NCBI GenBank assembly: GCA_016926255.1
Contig: JAFGOY010000036.1
Location: 1-40,308 of the forward strand
Reading direction: 5' to 3'
DNA from: Anaerolineae bacterium
GTDB lineage: Bacteria; Chloroflexota; Anaerolineae; Aggregatilineales; UBA3940
DNA length: 40,308 nt
Part shown: piece after piece, positions 15,202 through 23,730 of the stretch
Position numbering within the stretch: the first letter of the stretch is position 1
How the letters are laid out: each line of letters starts with the position of its first letter
Program-made: the position numbers and the translations under genes
Notes under the pieces: model-generated
Seen by the model: only the letters and a program-made list of their open reading frames with translations
Database searches by the model: none
What the model was told of the DNA's origin: nothing

Positions 15202-17910
15202 ATGCAGCCGATGCATTTTGTAGAAGCACCGAACAATTTTTACTTAGGTGGACATGTCGATCCTGAAACACATGAAGTCATTCCGGGCAATGCCGTATAC
15301 TACGACGCCCGAGATCTCACCACGCACGGCGTGATCCTGGGGATGACCGGCAGCGGGAAAACCGGGCTGGGGATCACCATTCTGGAAGAAGCCGTTGTCG
15401 ACAATATCCCCTGTCTGATCCTCGACCCCAAGGGCGATATCACCAATATGCTGCTGGCTTTCCCGGAGCTTGAACCCCAGTATTTTTTGCCCTGGGTAAA
15501 CGTGGACGATGCTCTGCAGGCGGATCAGACACACGAAGAATATGCCGAGACGGTCGCCGCACGCTGGAAAGAAGGATTGGCCCAGTGGGGGATAGACAAC
15601 AACCGTATTCAGGAATACCGGCGTGCTTCCCGATTCAGCATCTACACGCCCGGCTCTGAAGCCGGTCTGCCGGTGAGCATCCTGCAATCGCTGTCCTCGC
15701 CCTCGGAAGGCTGGGCAGGCAACGAGGAGATGCTCCGCGAACGAATCTCCGGGATCGTCACCGCGCTGCTGGGGCTGATCGGGATCGACGCTAAGCCGGT
15801 CGAGGATAAAGAACATATTCTCCTCTCCAACATCTTTGAATTCAACTGGCGCAACAATACTGATCTCTCTATCGCCCAGTTGATTCACCAGGTGCAGCAG
15901 CCGCCGTTCAGTAAACTGGGCGTGATGGATATCGAAACCATCTTCCCGGAGAAGCAGCGTTTCAAGCTGGCCCAGACTCTGAACAACATCCTCGCCGCGC
16001 CGAAATTCCAGACTTGGATCAAGGGCGAGGCGCTCCACATCCCTTCGATGTTGTTTACGCCGGAAGGCTACCCGCGCGCGACGATCTTCTATACGGCCCA
16101 CCTGAACAGCGCCGAACAGCAGTTTTTCACTACCCTGCTGCTCGAATCGATCCACTCGTGGATGCGCGGACTGTCCGGCTCGACCAGCCTGCGGGCGCTG
16201 GTCTACATCGATGAGGTGTTCGGGATGTTCCCGCCACACCCGCACAACCCGCCGACCAAAGACCCCATCCTGAGAATGCTCAAGCAGGCACGCGCCTTCG
16301 GCATCGGGATGCTGGTTGCAACCCAAAACCCGAAAGATATCGATTATAAGGGTCTGTCGAATGCCGGAACCTGGTTCATCGGCAAGATGCAGACCGATAT
16401 CGATAAGGAACGCGTCCTGGAGGGTCTCGACTATGCCCGTGACGCGACATCCGCGCTTGATTTGAAGACGGTAGAGTCGTTGATCGGCAGATTGGGCCCC
16501 CGTGAATTCATCATGCATAACGTGCATGAACCCAATACACCGTTTTATATGAGCACCCGCTGGGCAATGTCGTACCTGCGCGGGCCGCTGACCCGCCAGC
16601 AGATCAGCAGCCTGATGGACAACCAGCGGGCGGTCGCCGAAAAGGCAGCGCAGCAGCAACACGGGCCAAGTCACCAGGCAGCAGGAGCGGGGGTAATGCC
16701 CCAGACGCCGAGCTATTCGCAGTCAACCGAACAACCGCAGACCGTATCAGAACCGCTGTATTCCGGCACTCCGGCAGGAACTGTTGCGCCGCCCACATCG
16801 GCAGCACCTAAAACAGAAGCGCCTGTCGACGATACACCTCCCGGTTTCTCAAAGACGCCGCCCTCGCTGCCCTCCACGATCTACCAGCACTATCTGCCGG
16901 TCGATTACACCGTCGAGCAGGGGATCAGAAGCTGGGAGCAGTGGACGCGCCAGCCCGCGGTGCAGGTCGAAACCCGGCGCAGGCTGTTATATCGACCGGC
17001 TCTGCTGGCCCAGACGATGGTACGTTTCCAGAACAGTAAAACCAACACCTTCGAAACATATACCTATGCCTTCGTCGTACCGAACCTGCCCCGTGTCCCC
17101 TACCTGGACTGGAACGAGTACGTTTCCGACCCGTTCGATCCCTATGCACTGGAGCCGAACCCATTCGCCGAGGCTTACTACGCCGACGTCCCAGCCACAA
17201 TGAGCAGTTCCCAGGGATTCAAGGACCTGCAAAGCAACCTGGTCGACTGGATTTACTACAATGCGGCCCTGTATGTCTATTACAACCCGGTATTGAAGCT
17301 GTACAGCACGCTGGGAGAAGACAGACAGAGCTTCATCACCCGGTTACAGGCCGTCGCCAGGGAACAGCGTGACGCCGAAATCGACAAAGTAGCGTCCCGG
17401 TATGATGCAAAGCTGGATACGCTCGAAAACCGCGCCCAGCAAAAATCCATACGGCTCGACTCAAAACGCGAACAACACGAAGCCCGCAAACGCGAGGAAC
17501 TGCTCACCGGGGCAGAATCGCTGATGCAGTTGATGAAGGGGCGCGCCTACTACACCCTGTCACGGACGAGCCGGATGCGCCGCTATACGTCATCTAGCGA
17601 GGATCAGGTTGACTTGATGGAGCGCGATCTGCTCGCCATCGCCGATCAGCTTGAAGAAACCGAGCAAGAAATGGCCGCCGCGCTCCAGTCTGTGCAGGAC
17701 AAGTGGGTCAATGCCGTCCAGCAGATCGAAGAAGTACGCATCTCGCCCCTGAAGAAGGACATCGACTTGACGCTGTTTGGATTGGGATGGGTGCCCTACT
17801 GGGACGTTGTAATCAACGGCAACCCGGCCATGCTCTCGGCCTCGTCGTCCAGCCTGGGGCAGGCACAGGACTACCAGACGGGCAGCACCGGTTATGATCA
17901 GGGATGGTAG
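15202..17910 (+). CDS. HerA/DUF87-type ATPase with C-terminal coiled coil
   Basis: 902 residues. Walker A GMTGSGKT lies at residues 47-54 after a short beta domain (MHFVEAPNNFYLGGHVDP). The FtsK-HerA-like RecA core continues with CLILDPKGDITNM, and a Walker B LVYIDEVFGMFPP is at about 333-345. An arginine/sensor region AFGIGMLVATQNPKDIDYKGL follows. After a proline/serine/threonine-rich linker (about 480-570) there is a unique domain and a charged coiled coil (about 735-830). HerA-like ATPases pump DNA or remodel complexes; this cytosolic type is uncharacterised. The ATG at 15202 has AAGGAG about 8 bases upstream and avoids overlapping the PLD gene. The nearby PLD protein is secreted, so it is not an obvious nuclease partner. 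Confidence 0.82.
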   Translation: MQPMHFVEAPNNFYLGGHVDPETHEVIPGNAVYYDARDLTTHGVILGMTGSGKTGLGITILEEAVVDNIPCLILDPKGDITNMLLAFPELEPQYFLPWVNVDDALQADQTHEEYAETVAARWKEGLAQWGIDNNRIQEYRRASRFSIYTPGSEAGLPVSILQSLSSPSEGWAGNEEMLRERISGIVTALLGLIGIDAKPVEDKEHILLSNIFEFNWRNNTDLSIAQLIHQVQQPPFSKLGVMDIETIFPEKQRFKLAQTLNNILAAPKFQTWIKGEALHIPSMLFTPEGYPRATIFYTAHLNSAEQQFFTTLLLESIHSWMRGLSGSTSLRALVYIDEVFGMFPPHPHNPPTKDPILRMLKQARAFGIGMLVATQNPKDIDYKGLSNAGTWFIGKMQTDIDKERVLEGLDYARDATSALDLKTVESLIGRLGPREFIMHNVHEPNTPFYMSTRWAMSYLRGPLTRQQISSLMDNQRAVAEKAAQQQHGPSHQAAGAGVMPQTPSYSQSTEQPQTVSEPLYSGTPAGTVAPPTSAAPKTEAPVDDTPPGFSKTPPSLPSTIYQHYLPVDYTVEQGIRSWEQWTRQPAVQVETRRRLLYRPALLAQTMVRFQNSKTNTFETYTYAFVVPNLPRVPYLDWNEYVSDPFDPYALEPNPFAEAYYADVPATMSSSQGFKDLQSNLVDWIYYNAALYVYYNPVLKLYSTLGEDRQSFITRLQAVAREQRDAEIDKVASRYDAKLDTLENRAQQKSIRLDSKREQHEARKREELLTGAESLMQLMKGRAYYTLSRTSRMRRYTSSSEDQVDLMERDLLAIADQLEETEQEMAAALQSVQDKWVNAVQQIEEVRISPLKKDIDLTLFGLGWVPYWDVVINGNPAMLSASSSSLGQAQDYQTGSTGYDQGW

Positions 17911-17928
17911 TCCCTCACTATTTGGGAC

Positions 17929-17957
17929 TTGGATCGTCGAATTGACATTGTTAAGAT
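17929..17957 (+). promoter_or_regulatory. Possible promoter of the slipin gene
   Basis: TTGGAT (17929-17934), 17-base spacer, TAAGAT (17952-17957), predicted start about 40 bases before the gene. A perfect TTGACA at 17942-17947 lacks a well-placed -10, so the assignment is uncertain. Confidence 0.35.
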
Positions 17958-18004
17958 GATAGCTGACCGGCGCGACCGCCGGAATGGTATAGAAAGGAAC
18001 CTTG

Positions 18005-18808
18005 ATGAACACAGGTGGAGTACTTGGATCGGCGCTGTGTATCGGGATCGGCGTGCTGATCGTGGGAATTGCGCTGCTGGCTTCCTCCGTTCGCGTGGTG
18101 CAGGAATATGAAAGGGGCGTCATTTTCCGGCTGGGGCGGTTGATCGGGGCGAAGGGGCCGGGGTTGTTCTTCCTCATCCCGATCATCGACCGTATGGTTA
18201 AATCCGACCTGCGTATCGTGACGCTCGACATTCCCTCCCAGGAGGCGATCACCAACGATAATGTGACGGTCAAAGTCAACGCCGTCGCATACTTCCGGGT
18301 CATCGATCCACAGCGCTCGGTGGTGCAGGTGGAAGACTTTCGCCGGGCGACCTGGCAGATCGCGCAGACCAGCCTGCGAAGTGTGATCGGCGAGGCGGAA
18401 CTTGACGAGTTGCTGGCCCACCGTGACCGGATCAATGACAAGCTGGCCTATATCATCGACGAGCAAACCGAGCCCTGGGGCATCAAGGTCAGCCTGGTCG
18501 AAGTCAAGGACGTCGAACTGCCGCCGACGATGCAGCGGGCGATGGCTCGCCAGGCCGAGGCAGAACGCGAGAAACGCGCAAAGATCATCCATGCCGAAGG
18601 TGAATTCCAGGCCGCGCAGCAGCTCAAAGAAGCCGCCCACGTAATGGCACTCGAACCGGCGACGCTGCAACTGCGCTACCTCCAGACGCTGACCGAGATC
18701 GCAGCGGAGAAGAACAGCACGCTGATCTTCCCCGTGCCAATTGACGTCATCTCGTCCTTTACCGATCTGGCGAGGTCGGTGAGCAAGCTGGCGGACAAGG
18801 ATCAGTAG
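18005..18808 (+). CDS. SPFH/Band 7 protein (slipin, stomatin-like)
   Basis: 267 residues. An N-terminal hydrophobic helix (about 6-28) anchors the protein. The SPFH domain begins [29 protein letters not shown] and includes [19 protein letters not shown] and the slipin signature [14 protein letters not shown] charged helical tail ([22 protein letters not shown]) is the oligomerisation coiled coil. Slipins form membrane microdomain scaffolds and are often encoded with an NfeD protein, but no nfeD is visible here; the HerA-like ATPase gene is immediately upstream (94 bases). The ATG at 18005 is preferred over an adjoining TTG at 18002; AAAGGA lies 6 bases upstream. Confidence 0.9.
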   Translation: MNTGGVLGSALCIGIGVLIVGIALLASSVRVVQEYERGVIFRLGRLIGAKGPGLFFLIPIIDRMVKSDLRIVTLDIPSQEAITNDNVTVKVNAVAYFRVIDPQRSVVQVEDFRRATWQIAQTSLRSVIGEAELDELLAHRDRINDKLAYIIDEQTEPWGIKVSLVEVKDVELPPTMQRAMARQAEAEREKRAKIIHAEGEFQAAQQLKEAAHVMALEPATLQLRYLQTLTEIAAEKNSTLIFPVPIDVISSFTDLARSVSKLADKDQ

Positions 18809-18830
18809 CCGCACCGGGCATAAAAAAACA

Positions 18831-18861
18831 AATGAGCCATCCCGCTTTGGGATGGCTCATT
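18831..18861. terminator. Strong hairpin between slipin and tRNA-Glu
   Basis: A 13-bp perfect stem AATGAGCCATCCC (18831-18843) / GGGATGGCTCATT (18849-18861) with a 5-base loop. A run of seven A (18822-18828) gives the T run for minus-strand transcripts; plus-strand downstream bases are only moderately T-rich, so it may be bidirectional. Confidence 0.7.
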
Positions 18862-18885
18862 GTTGATTACAGCTCTGAGGGTTTT

Positions 18886-18914
18886 TTGACGTCGGTCCTG
18901 GTGAATGTTACAAT
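18886..18914 (+). promoter_or_regulatory. Promoter of tRNA-Glu
   Basis: TTGACG (18886-18891), exactly 17 bases, TACAAT (18909-18914). The tRNA begins 12 bases after the -10. Confidence 0.85.
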
Positions 18915-18926
18915 GCCGCCCTACCA

Positions 18927-18999
18927 GCCCCCATCGTCTAGTGGACCAGGACGTGGCCCTCTCAAGGCCGAAACAGGAGTTCGACTCTCCTTGGGGGCA
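18927..18999 (+). tRNA. tRNA-Glu (anticodon CTC)
   Basis: Acceptor stem GCCCCCA (18927-18933) pairs with TGGGGGC (18992-18998), discriminator A. The anticodon stem GGCC/GGCC encloses CTCTCAA, giving CTC (glutamate, codon GAG). The T-loop contains GAGTTCGACTC. CCA is not encoded. Promoter and terminator are both present, so it is an independent unit. Confidence 0.95.
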
Positions 19000-19015
19000 T
19001 ATTTTTTCCTCAGAC

Positions 19016-19043
19016 AACAGGCTTCTGGCCTGTTTCTCTTTTT
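19016..19043 (+). terminator. Terminator of tRNA-Glu
   Basis: Stem AACAGGC (19016-19022) / GCCTGTT (19028-19034), 5-base loop, then TCTCTTTTT. It overlaps the last bases of the convergent udk gene. Confidence 0.8.
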
Positions 19044-19701
19044 AGCGCTCTTCTTGCAGACTGTTCTGAGCACCGCGCAGCGCCTGGATACGGGCGATGA
19101 TCATCTCCATCGCAACCTGATTGAGACCCCCCTCCGGCACAATGACATGGGCGTAGCGCTTGCTCGGTTCGACAAATTCGAGATGCATCGGACGCACCGT
19201 CTGCATCCACTGGTTGATCACCGAATCGATTGTACGACCACGCTCAGCGATGTCGCGCTGCAAACGGCGGATCAGGCGCACATCGTCATCCGTCTCGACG
19301 AAGATGCGAACGTCGAACAATTCGCGCAGGCTGGCCTCGGCAAAAATCAGAATCCCTTCAACCAGAATGATGCGGTGAGGCTGCACGACGCGGACTTCGC
19401 TGGTACGGGTGTGGGTCGAGAAGTCGTAAACCGGGATGTCGATCGGTTCATAGCGCTGTAACTGCCTGACGTGTTCGATAAAAAGTTCGCTATCCAGCGA
19501 ATCAGGATGGTCGAAGTTGATCAAGGCGCGCTGCTCGCGGGGCAGGCTGCTCAGATCGCGGTAATACGAATCGTGGGGAACATAGGCGATTTTGTCCGCC
19601 CCGATGCGATCCAGGATCACCCTGGCGACGGTCGATTTGCCGGCCCCGCTGCCTCCGGCCACGCCGATAGTGATTGTGCTGGGATGTTCCTGCTCGGCCA
19701 T
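19042..19701 (-). CDS. udk: Uridine kinase
   Basis: 219 residues. P-loop GGSGAGKST is at residues 16-24. Further family marks are YVPHDSYYRDLSSLPREQRALINFDHPDSLDSELF and ILVEGILIFAEASLRELFDVRIFVETDDDVRLIRRLQRDI. The enzyme phosphorylates uridine and cytidine to UMP/CMP in pyrimidine salvage. The ATG at 19701 was chosen because AGAGGAAG (19706-19713, minus sense) precedes it; the longer frame to 19746 would run through the leader repeats. tRNA-Thr lies upstream on the same strand with a terminator between, so limited read-through could add to expression. Confidence 0.92.
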   Translation of the reverse strand: MAEQEHPSTITIGVAGGSGAGKSTVARVILDRIGADKIAYVPHDSYYRDLSSLPREQRALINFDHPDSLDSELFIEHVRQLQRYEPIDIPVYDFSTHTRTSEVRVVQPHRIILVEGILIFAEASLRELFDVRIFVETDDDVRLIRRLQRDIAERGRTIDSVINQWMQTVRPMHLEFVEPSKRYAHVIVPEGGLNQVAMEMIIARIQALRGAQNSLQEER

Positions 19702-19720
19702 ACTGCTTCCTCTGTGCGTT

Positions 19721-19750
19721 AATCGGCAGCACTCCCGATTCCGCAATCGG
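19721..19750 (-). promoter_or_regulatory. Alternating complementary elements in the udk leader
   Basis: In the minus sense the leader carries CCGATT (19750-19745), AATCGG (19740-19735) and CCGATT (19726-19721). The middle element can pair with either neighbour, making two mutually exclusive hairpins about 8 bases before the Shine-Dalgarno. It may be an attenuation or translation-control device; function is inferred only from the pairing. Confidence 0.35.
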
Positions 19751-19763
19751 CACTGCCAGGGCT

Positions 19764-19796
19764 ATAAAAAACGCCCTGGACAAATCTTCCAGGGCG
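19764..19796 (-). terminator. Terminator of tRNA-Thr
   Basis: Read on the minus strand: CGCCCTGG, 9-base loop, CCAGGGCG (plus coordinates 19772-19779 and 19789-19796), followed by TTTTTTAT. It separates tRNA-Thr from udk. Confidence 0.85.
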
Positions 19797-19798
19797 AA

Positions 19799-19871
19799 AG
19801 CCACCCACGGGAATCGAACCCATAACCTGACGCTTACGAAGCGCCTGCTCTGCCGATTGAGCTAGGGTGGC
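19799..19871 (-). tRNA. tRNA-Thr (anticodon CGT)
   Basis: Minus strand: acceptor GCCACCC pairs with GGGTGGC, discriminator T. Anticodon stem GGCGC/GCGTC around TTCGTAA gives CGT (threonine, codon ACG). The T-arm has GGTTCGATTCC. CCA is not encoded. A TATAAT promoter lies just upstream. Confidence 0.93.
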
Positions 19872-19882
19872 ATGTAGCGGCG

Positions 19883-19912
19883 ATTATACCCAATCGGTGC
19901 CGGGGGAGGCAA
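19883..19912 (-). promoter_or_regulatory. Promoter of tRNA-Thr
   Basis: On the minus strand TTGCCT (19912-19907), 18-base spacer, TATAAT (19888-19883). Predicted start is about 5 bases before the tRNA. Confidence 0.8.
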
Positions 19913-20007
19913 GATCGGGGCGGTGGGTGAATATATCCATCCAGGAGAGTAGGTGTAAACTGAAAGCACAGGGCGGTATTCCGATTTCTTCGTGGAGGCT
20001 ACAGCAT

Positions 20008-20472
20008 ATGGGAAAGAAAAGCGTTGTCACTAGAATACTGGCAGTCACGGGAACGGTGCTCGCCTGGTTCCCGATTCTGGCACCTATACTCTTATCCGTG
20101 ATTGTGTCCATCGACAGGCAGGTGTTCCTGTTTGACTATCTCATGCCTGCCGAGCTTTTCCTGGTTGCCCTGATCGGCGGTGGGCTGCTGTTCTGGGCAT
20201 CCGTGCGGGCGCATTCACGCCAGCGGCTCATCGGCTGGGGGATTGTTGTTGCAGTCGGCTTGCTGGTGGGCAGCCAGGCGCTTGCCGTTGTCACGGGGCT
20301 GGCATCCGGCAGGATCGAGCCGACCGGCTGGCAATGGATGCTCGTCCTGACGCTGCTCGCGGGCTATTCGCTGACTCTGGTTGCCATCGGCGTTGGCGGA
20401 ATCCTGTTGCTGCGCGATCTGTTCAAGTCATCCCCGGCTGTCAACACGGAGTTGTTAGATCATTCTGGTTGA
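20008..20472 (+). CDS. Hypothetical four-helix membrane protein
   Basis: 154 residues, not recognised. Four hydrophobic segments are clear: about 9-30 (VTGTVLAWFPILAPILLSVI), 42-63, 73-97 and 108-133. The N-terminus is basic (MGKKSVVTR) and the C-terminus polar (FKSSPAVNTELLDHSG), suggesting both termini are cytoplasmic. GGAGG at 19994-19998 lies 9 bases upstream of this ATG. A longer frame begins at 19867, inside the tRNA-Thr gene, and was rejected. It is followed 273 bases later by the TIR gene; whether they form a functional pair is unknown. Confidence 0.7.
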   Translation: MGKKSVVTRILAVTGTVLAWFPILAPILLSVIVSIDRQVFLFDYLMPAELFLVALIGGGLLFWASVRAHSRQRLIGWGIVVAVGLLVGSQALAVVTGLASGRIEPTGWQWMLVLTLLAGYSLTLVAIGVGGILLLRDLFKSSPAVNTELLDHSG

Positions 20473-20745
20473 TGATCTGTACCGTTCCAGTCGCTTCGAT
20501 TTGGCTGATGTGCTTCATATTTGGTAGGAAACATGGTTTCTCCTTTTCTTTCAGATTGGCGTAAAATGCAAGCATAGGGGCTGAGTTCGTTCGTCTGAAA
20601 GATGATTGAACGACAGTGAAGCATTGCAAAGGATCACCGGTCATACATCCGGCGGATATTAAGCTTGCCTACGCTGAGAGCGGATTATGCCCGCGATACC
20701 TTTCGGGTTGGCGAAAAGGGGATCGTTGACAAAGAGGCGGGTCAA

Positions 20746-21585
20746 GTGAACAAGGACAATTTCACCATTGAATACTCGTTGGATGAAGCGCGTGAACAGT
20801 GCCTGAGCGCTATACGAAAATTGGAATGGCGGCTAAGGCGTGACCTGACAAGTGAAGACCGCATTGCCTGCTACGTACCCATACCTGACTTGCTTCCTCA
20901 AGCGCCAGTGTACTTCGTTTCACTTTATGCTTTGGACAGTAATCATACACAGGTAGTGCTGATAGCGGCTGACGATGATTTGTCTCAGGCGCACGCCGAT
21001 CAGGATATTGCAAGACTAAATGACGCCATCAACAGCCCTTCCCGATCTACCGTTGGCGAATCCACCAGCGCTGCCCAGATTGCAAGACAGTCAGAACAAG
21101 GACATTTGGCATCTGGCCAGGGCAAATGTTTCATATCTTATCGACGTCACGACAGTGCGGATGCTGCGGGGCGAATTTATGATCGCCTGATTGCGAAATA
21201 TGGGTATGATCGGATCTTTAAGGATGTAGACAATATCCCGCTTGGCAGCGATTTTCGCAAAGTGATCGGTGAGGCAGTTAGTGGCTGTGCTGTGCTATTA
21301 GCTATTGTTGGCCGTGAGTGGCTGACAGTAAGCAACGAGCACGGCCAGCGCCGAATTGATGATCCAACTGACTTCGTACGCATCGAGATCGAGACAGCAC
21401 TTCAACGAAATATTCCTGTTATTCCTTTACTGGTGCGTGATGCATCAATGCCCCACGCAAGTGCGTTGCCCGAGTGTCTCAGGGAAATGGTCTATCGTAA
21501 CGGTATCCAGATTCGTTCCGATCCCGATTTTCATCATGACATGGATCGATTGTTACAGGCATTGGACAAGCTGCTAGAAACTTAG
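20746..21585 (+). CDS. TIR-domain protein with unrecognised N-terminal domain
   Basis: 279 residues. The C-terminal half (about 127-270) is a TIR_2-type domain. It starts CFISYRRHDSADAAGRIYDRL, continues IFKDVDNIPLGSDFRKVIGEAV, and has a conserved acidic helix DFVRIEIETAL (Glu214/Glu216) followed by IPVIPLLV. Bacterial TIR domains often cleave NAD+ in antiphage or toxin settings; others are structural. The N-terminal 95 residues (SLDEAREQCLSAIRKLEWRL onward) form a small alpha/beta domain not recognised. GTG at 20746 with GAGGCGGG upstream was chosen; TTG at 20665 is an alternative that adds 27 residues. Codon usage is visibly more A+T-rich than in flanking genes, and the tRNA-Thr gene is 0.9 kb away, both compatible with transfer. 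Confidence 0.8.
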   Translation: MNKDNFTIEYSLDEAREQCLSAIRKLEWRLRRDLTSEDRIACYVPIPDLLPQAPVYFVSLYALDSNHTQVVLIAADDDLSQAHADQDIARLNDAINSPSRSTVGESTSAAQIARQSEQGHLASGQGKCFISYRRHDSADAAGRIYDRLIAKYGYDRIFKDVDNIPLGSDFRKVIGEAVSGCAVLLAIVGREWLTVSNEHGQRRIDDPTDFVRIEIETALQRNIPVIPLLVRDASMPHASALPECLREMVYRNGIQIRSDPDFHHDMDRLLQALDKLLET

Positions 21586-21802
21586 GAGAGTCTCAAAGCT
21601 ACGCTAAGACTTGACGGTTTCCGAGCGTGCATAGTGCAAAGAGAATATGCCAAACACACCTCACCCATACGCCTGGCAGAGGTATCGAAGATCCGCGCCG
21701 TTCCTACTATGTCAGTTTTGCTACTGTTTGCCGCACCACCCCGCCGCTGGTAGAGTCACGGCAGTTTTGCGATGTTCGCCAACATCTACCAGGGGATAGC
21801 TG

Positions 21803-23674
21803 ATGAGCAAACTGTCTTTTCGTGACCGGCTCGCCGAAGGGCCGCTGCTGGCCGACGGCGCAATGGGGACTTACCTTCATTCGAGGGGCGTACCGCCCGA
21901 AGCCTGTTTTGATGTATTGAACCTCAACGATCCCGCGCTGATCTTCGAGGTTCACCATGCTTATCTCGACGCCGGGGCAGAGTTGATCGAAACGAACACC
22001 TTCGGCGCGAACCGCTTCAAGCTGGCCGATCACGGGCTGTTGAGCCAGATAGCCGACATCAACCGGGCCGGGGTGGAAATCGCCCGGAAAGCCATCGAAG
22101 CCGCTTTCAAAGCCAACCGCTACGTTGCCGCCTCGATTGGCCCGTTAGGGGTGCGGCTGGCCCCCTTCGGGCGGGTGACCACCCAGCAGGCACAGGACGC
22201 CTTCCGGGAGCAGATCTCCGCGCTGGTCGATGCCAATCCCGATGTGCTGATCTTCGAGACATTTCACGACCTGCTCGAAATCGAGACGGCGATTCTCGCC
22301 GCGAGGGAAATCACCGATCTGCCCGTGATCGCTCAGGTCACCTTTTCAAGGGACGACCGGACTTTACTGGGCAATACCCCCGGACAGGTAGCCGAAACGC
22401 TGGCCGGACTGGGTGTGAACGTGATCGGCGTGAACTGCTCGAACGGCCCGGCCCAGGCGATGCGCGTCGTCAAGGCGATGCAGGTTGCCCTACCGGGTGA
22501 TTCGCCGGTCGCCTTCTCGTCGATGCCCAACGCGGGCTGGCCGGAGCATGTCGGCGGGCGGGTGATGTATGCCTCCGGCCCTGACTATTTCGCCGATTAT
22601 TCAGCGGCATTCCGCGATCAGGGCGTATCGATCATCGGTGGATGCTGCGGTACGACGCCCGAACACATCGCCGCGATGCGCGCCGCACTGGACAACCCCG
22701 ATTATGTCAGCACAATTCAATCGCAAGGCGGCCCCACCGCCGAGCCGGTCGAAGTCGTAACATCGATCAGTGTACCCAGCGCCCTCGCCCGGAAGCTGGC
22801 CGCGCGCGAATTCGTGGTCGCGGTCGAGGTTTCCCCGCCGCGCAGCGCCGTCCCCGATAAGTTATTGAGGGCCGCGCAGATGCTCCGCGAGTCGGGAGCC
22901 GACGTGATCGACGTGACCGACAGCCCGATGGCCCGCATGCGAATGAGTCCCTGGGCCGCCTGCCACCTGCTGGAACGCGATGCCGGGGTTGAGACGGTGC
23001 TCCACTTCCCAACGCGGGGGCGCAATCTGCTCCGCGTGCAGGGTGATCTGCTCGCCGCGCACGCGCTGGGCATCCGCAACCTATTCGTCGTGATGGGCGA
23101 TCCGACCCGCATCGGCGATTACCCGGAGGCCGCCGACAATTACGACATCGTTCCGTCGGGGCTGGTGCGGCTGGTCAAGCAGAGCCTCAACGAGGGATTG
23201 GACTGCGCCGGGAACCGGATCGGGCCGCCGACCAGTTTCCTGGTAAGCTGCGCGCTGAATCTCAACGCCCCCGACCCGGAGCAGGAAATCCGCGTGCTGC
23301 GCAAAAAACTCGACAGCGGGGCCGATTACCTGCTCACCCAGCCGGTTTTCGATCTGGACAGCCTCGACCGTTTTATGGAACACTATGAATCACTGTACGG
23401 CCCGCTGGAAACGCCAGTGCTGATCGGGGTGATGCCGCTGTACAGTCCGCGCCATGCACGCTTCCTGCACAACGAGGTGCCGGGGATCACCATCCCGGAT
23501 ACGATCATGAAACGGATTGACTCCGCCGGGGAAGAGGCCCCACAGGCAGGCGTGGAGATCGCCAAAGAACTGGTCGGGCAGATCAGGGATAAGGCCGCCG
23601 GGATATATCTCATGCCACAGTTCAGCCGCTACGATCTCGCCGCTGAGATCATCGAGTTTATACGGGGATTGTAA
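21803..23674 (+). CDS. Bifunctional homocysteine S-methyltransferase/methylenetetrahydrofolate reductase
   Basis: 623 residues. Residues about 1-300 are a betaine/cobalamin-independent-type homocysteine methyltransferase: ADGAMGTYLHSRG, ETNTFGANRFKL, and the zinc ligands Cys in GVNCSNGP (about 211) and the Cys-Cys pair in GGCCGTTPEH (about 281). Residues about 315-620 are a MetF-type methylenetetrahydrofolate reductase (VAVEVSPPR, DVIDVTDSP, HFPTRGRN, LFVVMGDP, YLLTQPVFD). The fusion (YitJ-like) couples methyl-group reduction and transfer for methionine synthesis. AGGGGATA precedes the ATG. The 217-base upstream gap has no SAM or cobalamin riboswitch core; a small palindrome GATGTT-CGCC-AACATC (21772-21787) sits just before the ribosome site. 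Confidence 0.92.
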   Translation: MSKLSFRDRLAEGPLLADGAMGTYLHSRGVPPEACFDVLNLNDPALIFEVHHAYLDAGAELIETNTFGANRFKLADHGLLSQIADINRAGVEIARKAIEAAFKANRYVAASIGPLGVRLAPFGRVTTQQAQDAFREQISALVDANPDVLIFETFHDLLEIETAILAAREITDLPVIAQVTFSRDDRTLLGNTPGQVAETLAGLGVNVIGVNCSNGPAQAMRVVKAMQVALPGDSPVAFSSMPNAGWPEHVGGRVMYASGPDYFADYSAAFRDQGVSIIGGCCGTTPEHIAAMRAALDNPDYVSTIQSQGGPTAEPVEVVTSISVPSALARKLAAREFVVAVEVSPPRSAVPDKLLRAAQMLRESGADVIDVTDSPMARMRMSPWAACHLLERDAGVETVLHFPTRGRNLLRVQGDLLAAHALGIRNLFVVMGDPTRIGDYPEAADNYDIVPSGLVRLVKQSLNEGLDCAGNRIGPPTSFLVSCALNLNAPDPEQEIRVLRKKLDSGADYLLTQPVFDLDSLDRFMEHYESLYGPLETPVLIGVMPLYSPRHARFLHNEVPGITIPDTIMKRIDSAGEEAPQAGVEIAKELVGQIRDKAAGIYLMPQFSRYDLAAEIIEFIRGL

Positions 23675-23712
23675 AGAAAAAGGCCGCAATCGGAAATCCG
23701 TATTGCGGCCCT
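23671..23712 (-). terminator. Terminator of gatCA, shared with convergent metabolic gene
   Basis: Stem GGCCGCAAT (23682-23690) / ATTGCGGCC (23702-23710) with an inner CGG/CCG pairing. On the minus strand it is followed by TTTTTCTTTA. It lies exactly between the two convergent stop codons. Confidence 0.85.
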
Positions 23713-23730
23713 AACACCTGATTTGGCTGA

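Noticed and set aside
15244-16674. 476-codon open frame opposite the HerA-like ATPase
   Set aside because: Antisense to the Walker A/B-bearing frame; composition and lack of motifs mark it as a shadow.
13986-17910. HerA plus phospholipase-D nuclease as an antiphage system
   Set aside because: Known HerA defence pairs use a cytosolic nuclease or Sir2 partner; here the PLD protein has a clear lipoprotein signal and would be outside the cell.
17942-17947. Perfect TTGACA before the slipin gene
   Set aside because: No acceptable -10 lies 16-18 bases downstream; the neighbouring TTGGAT/TAAGAT pair fits better.
21586-21802. SAM or cobalamin riboswitch before the methionine/folate fusion gene
   Set aside because: The conserved cores of S-box and B12 riboswitches were looked for and not found; only a short 6-bp palindrome is present.
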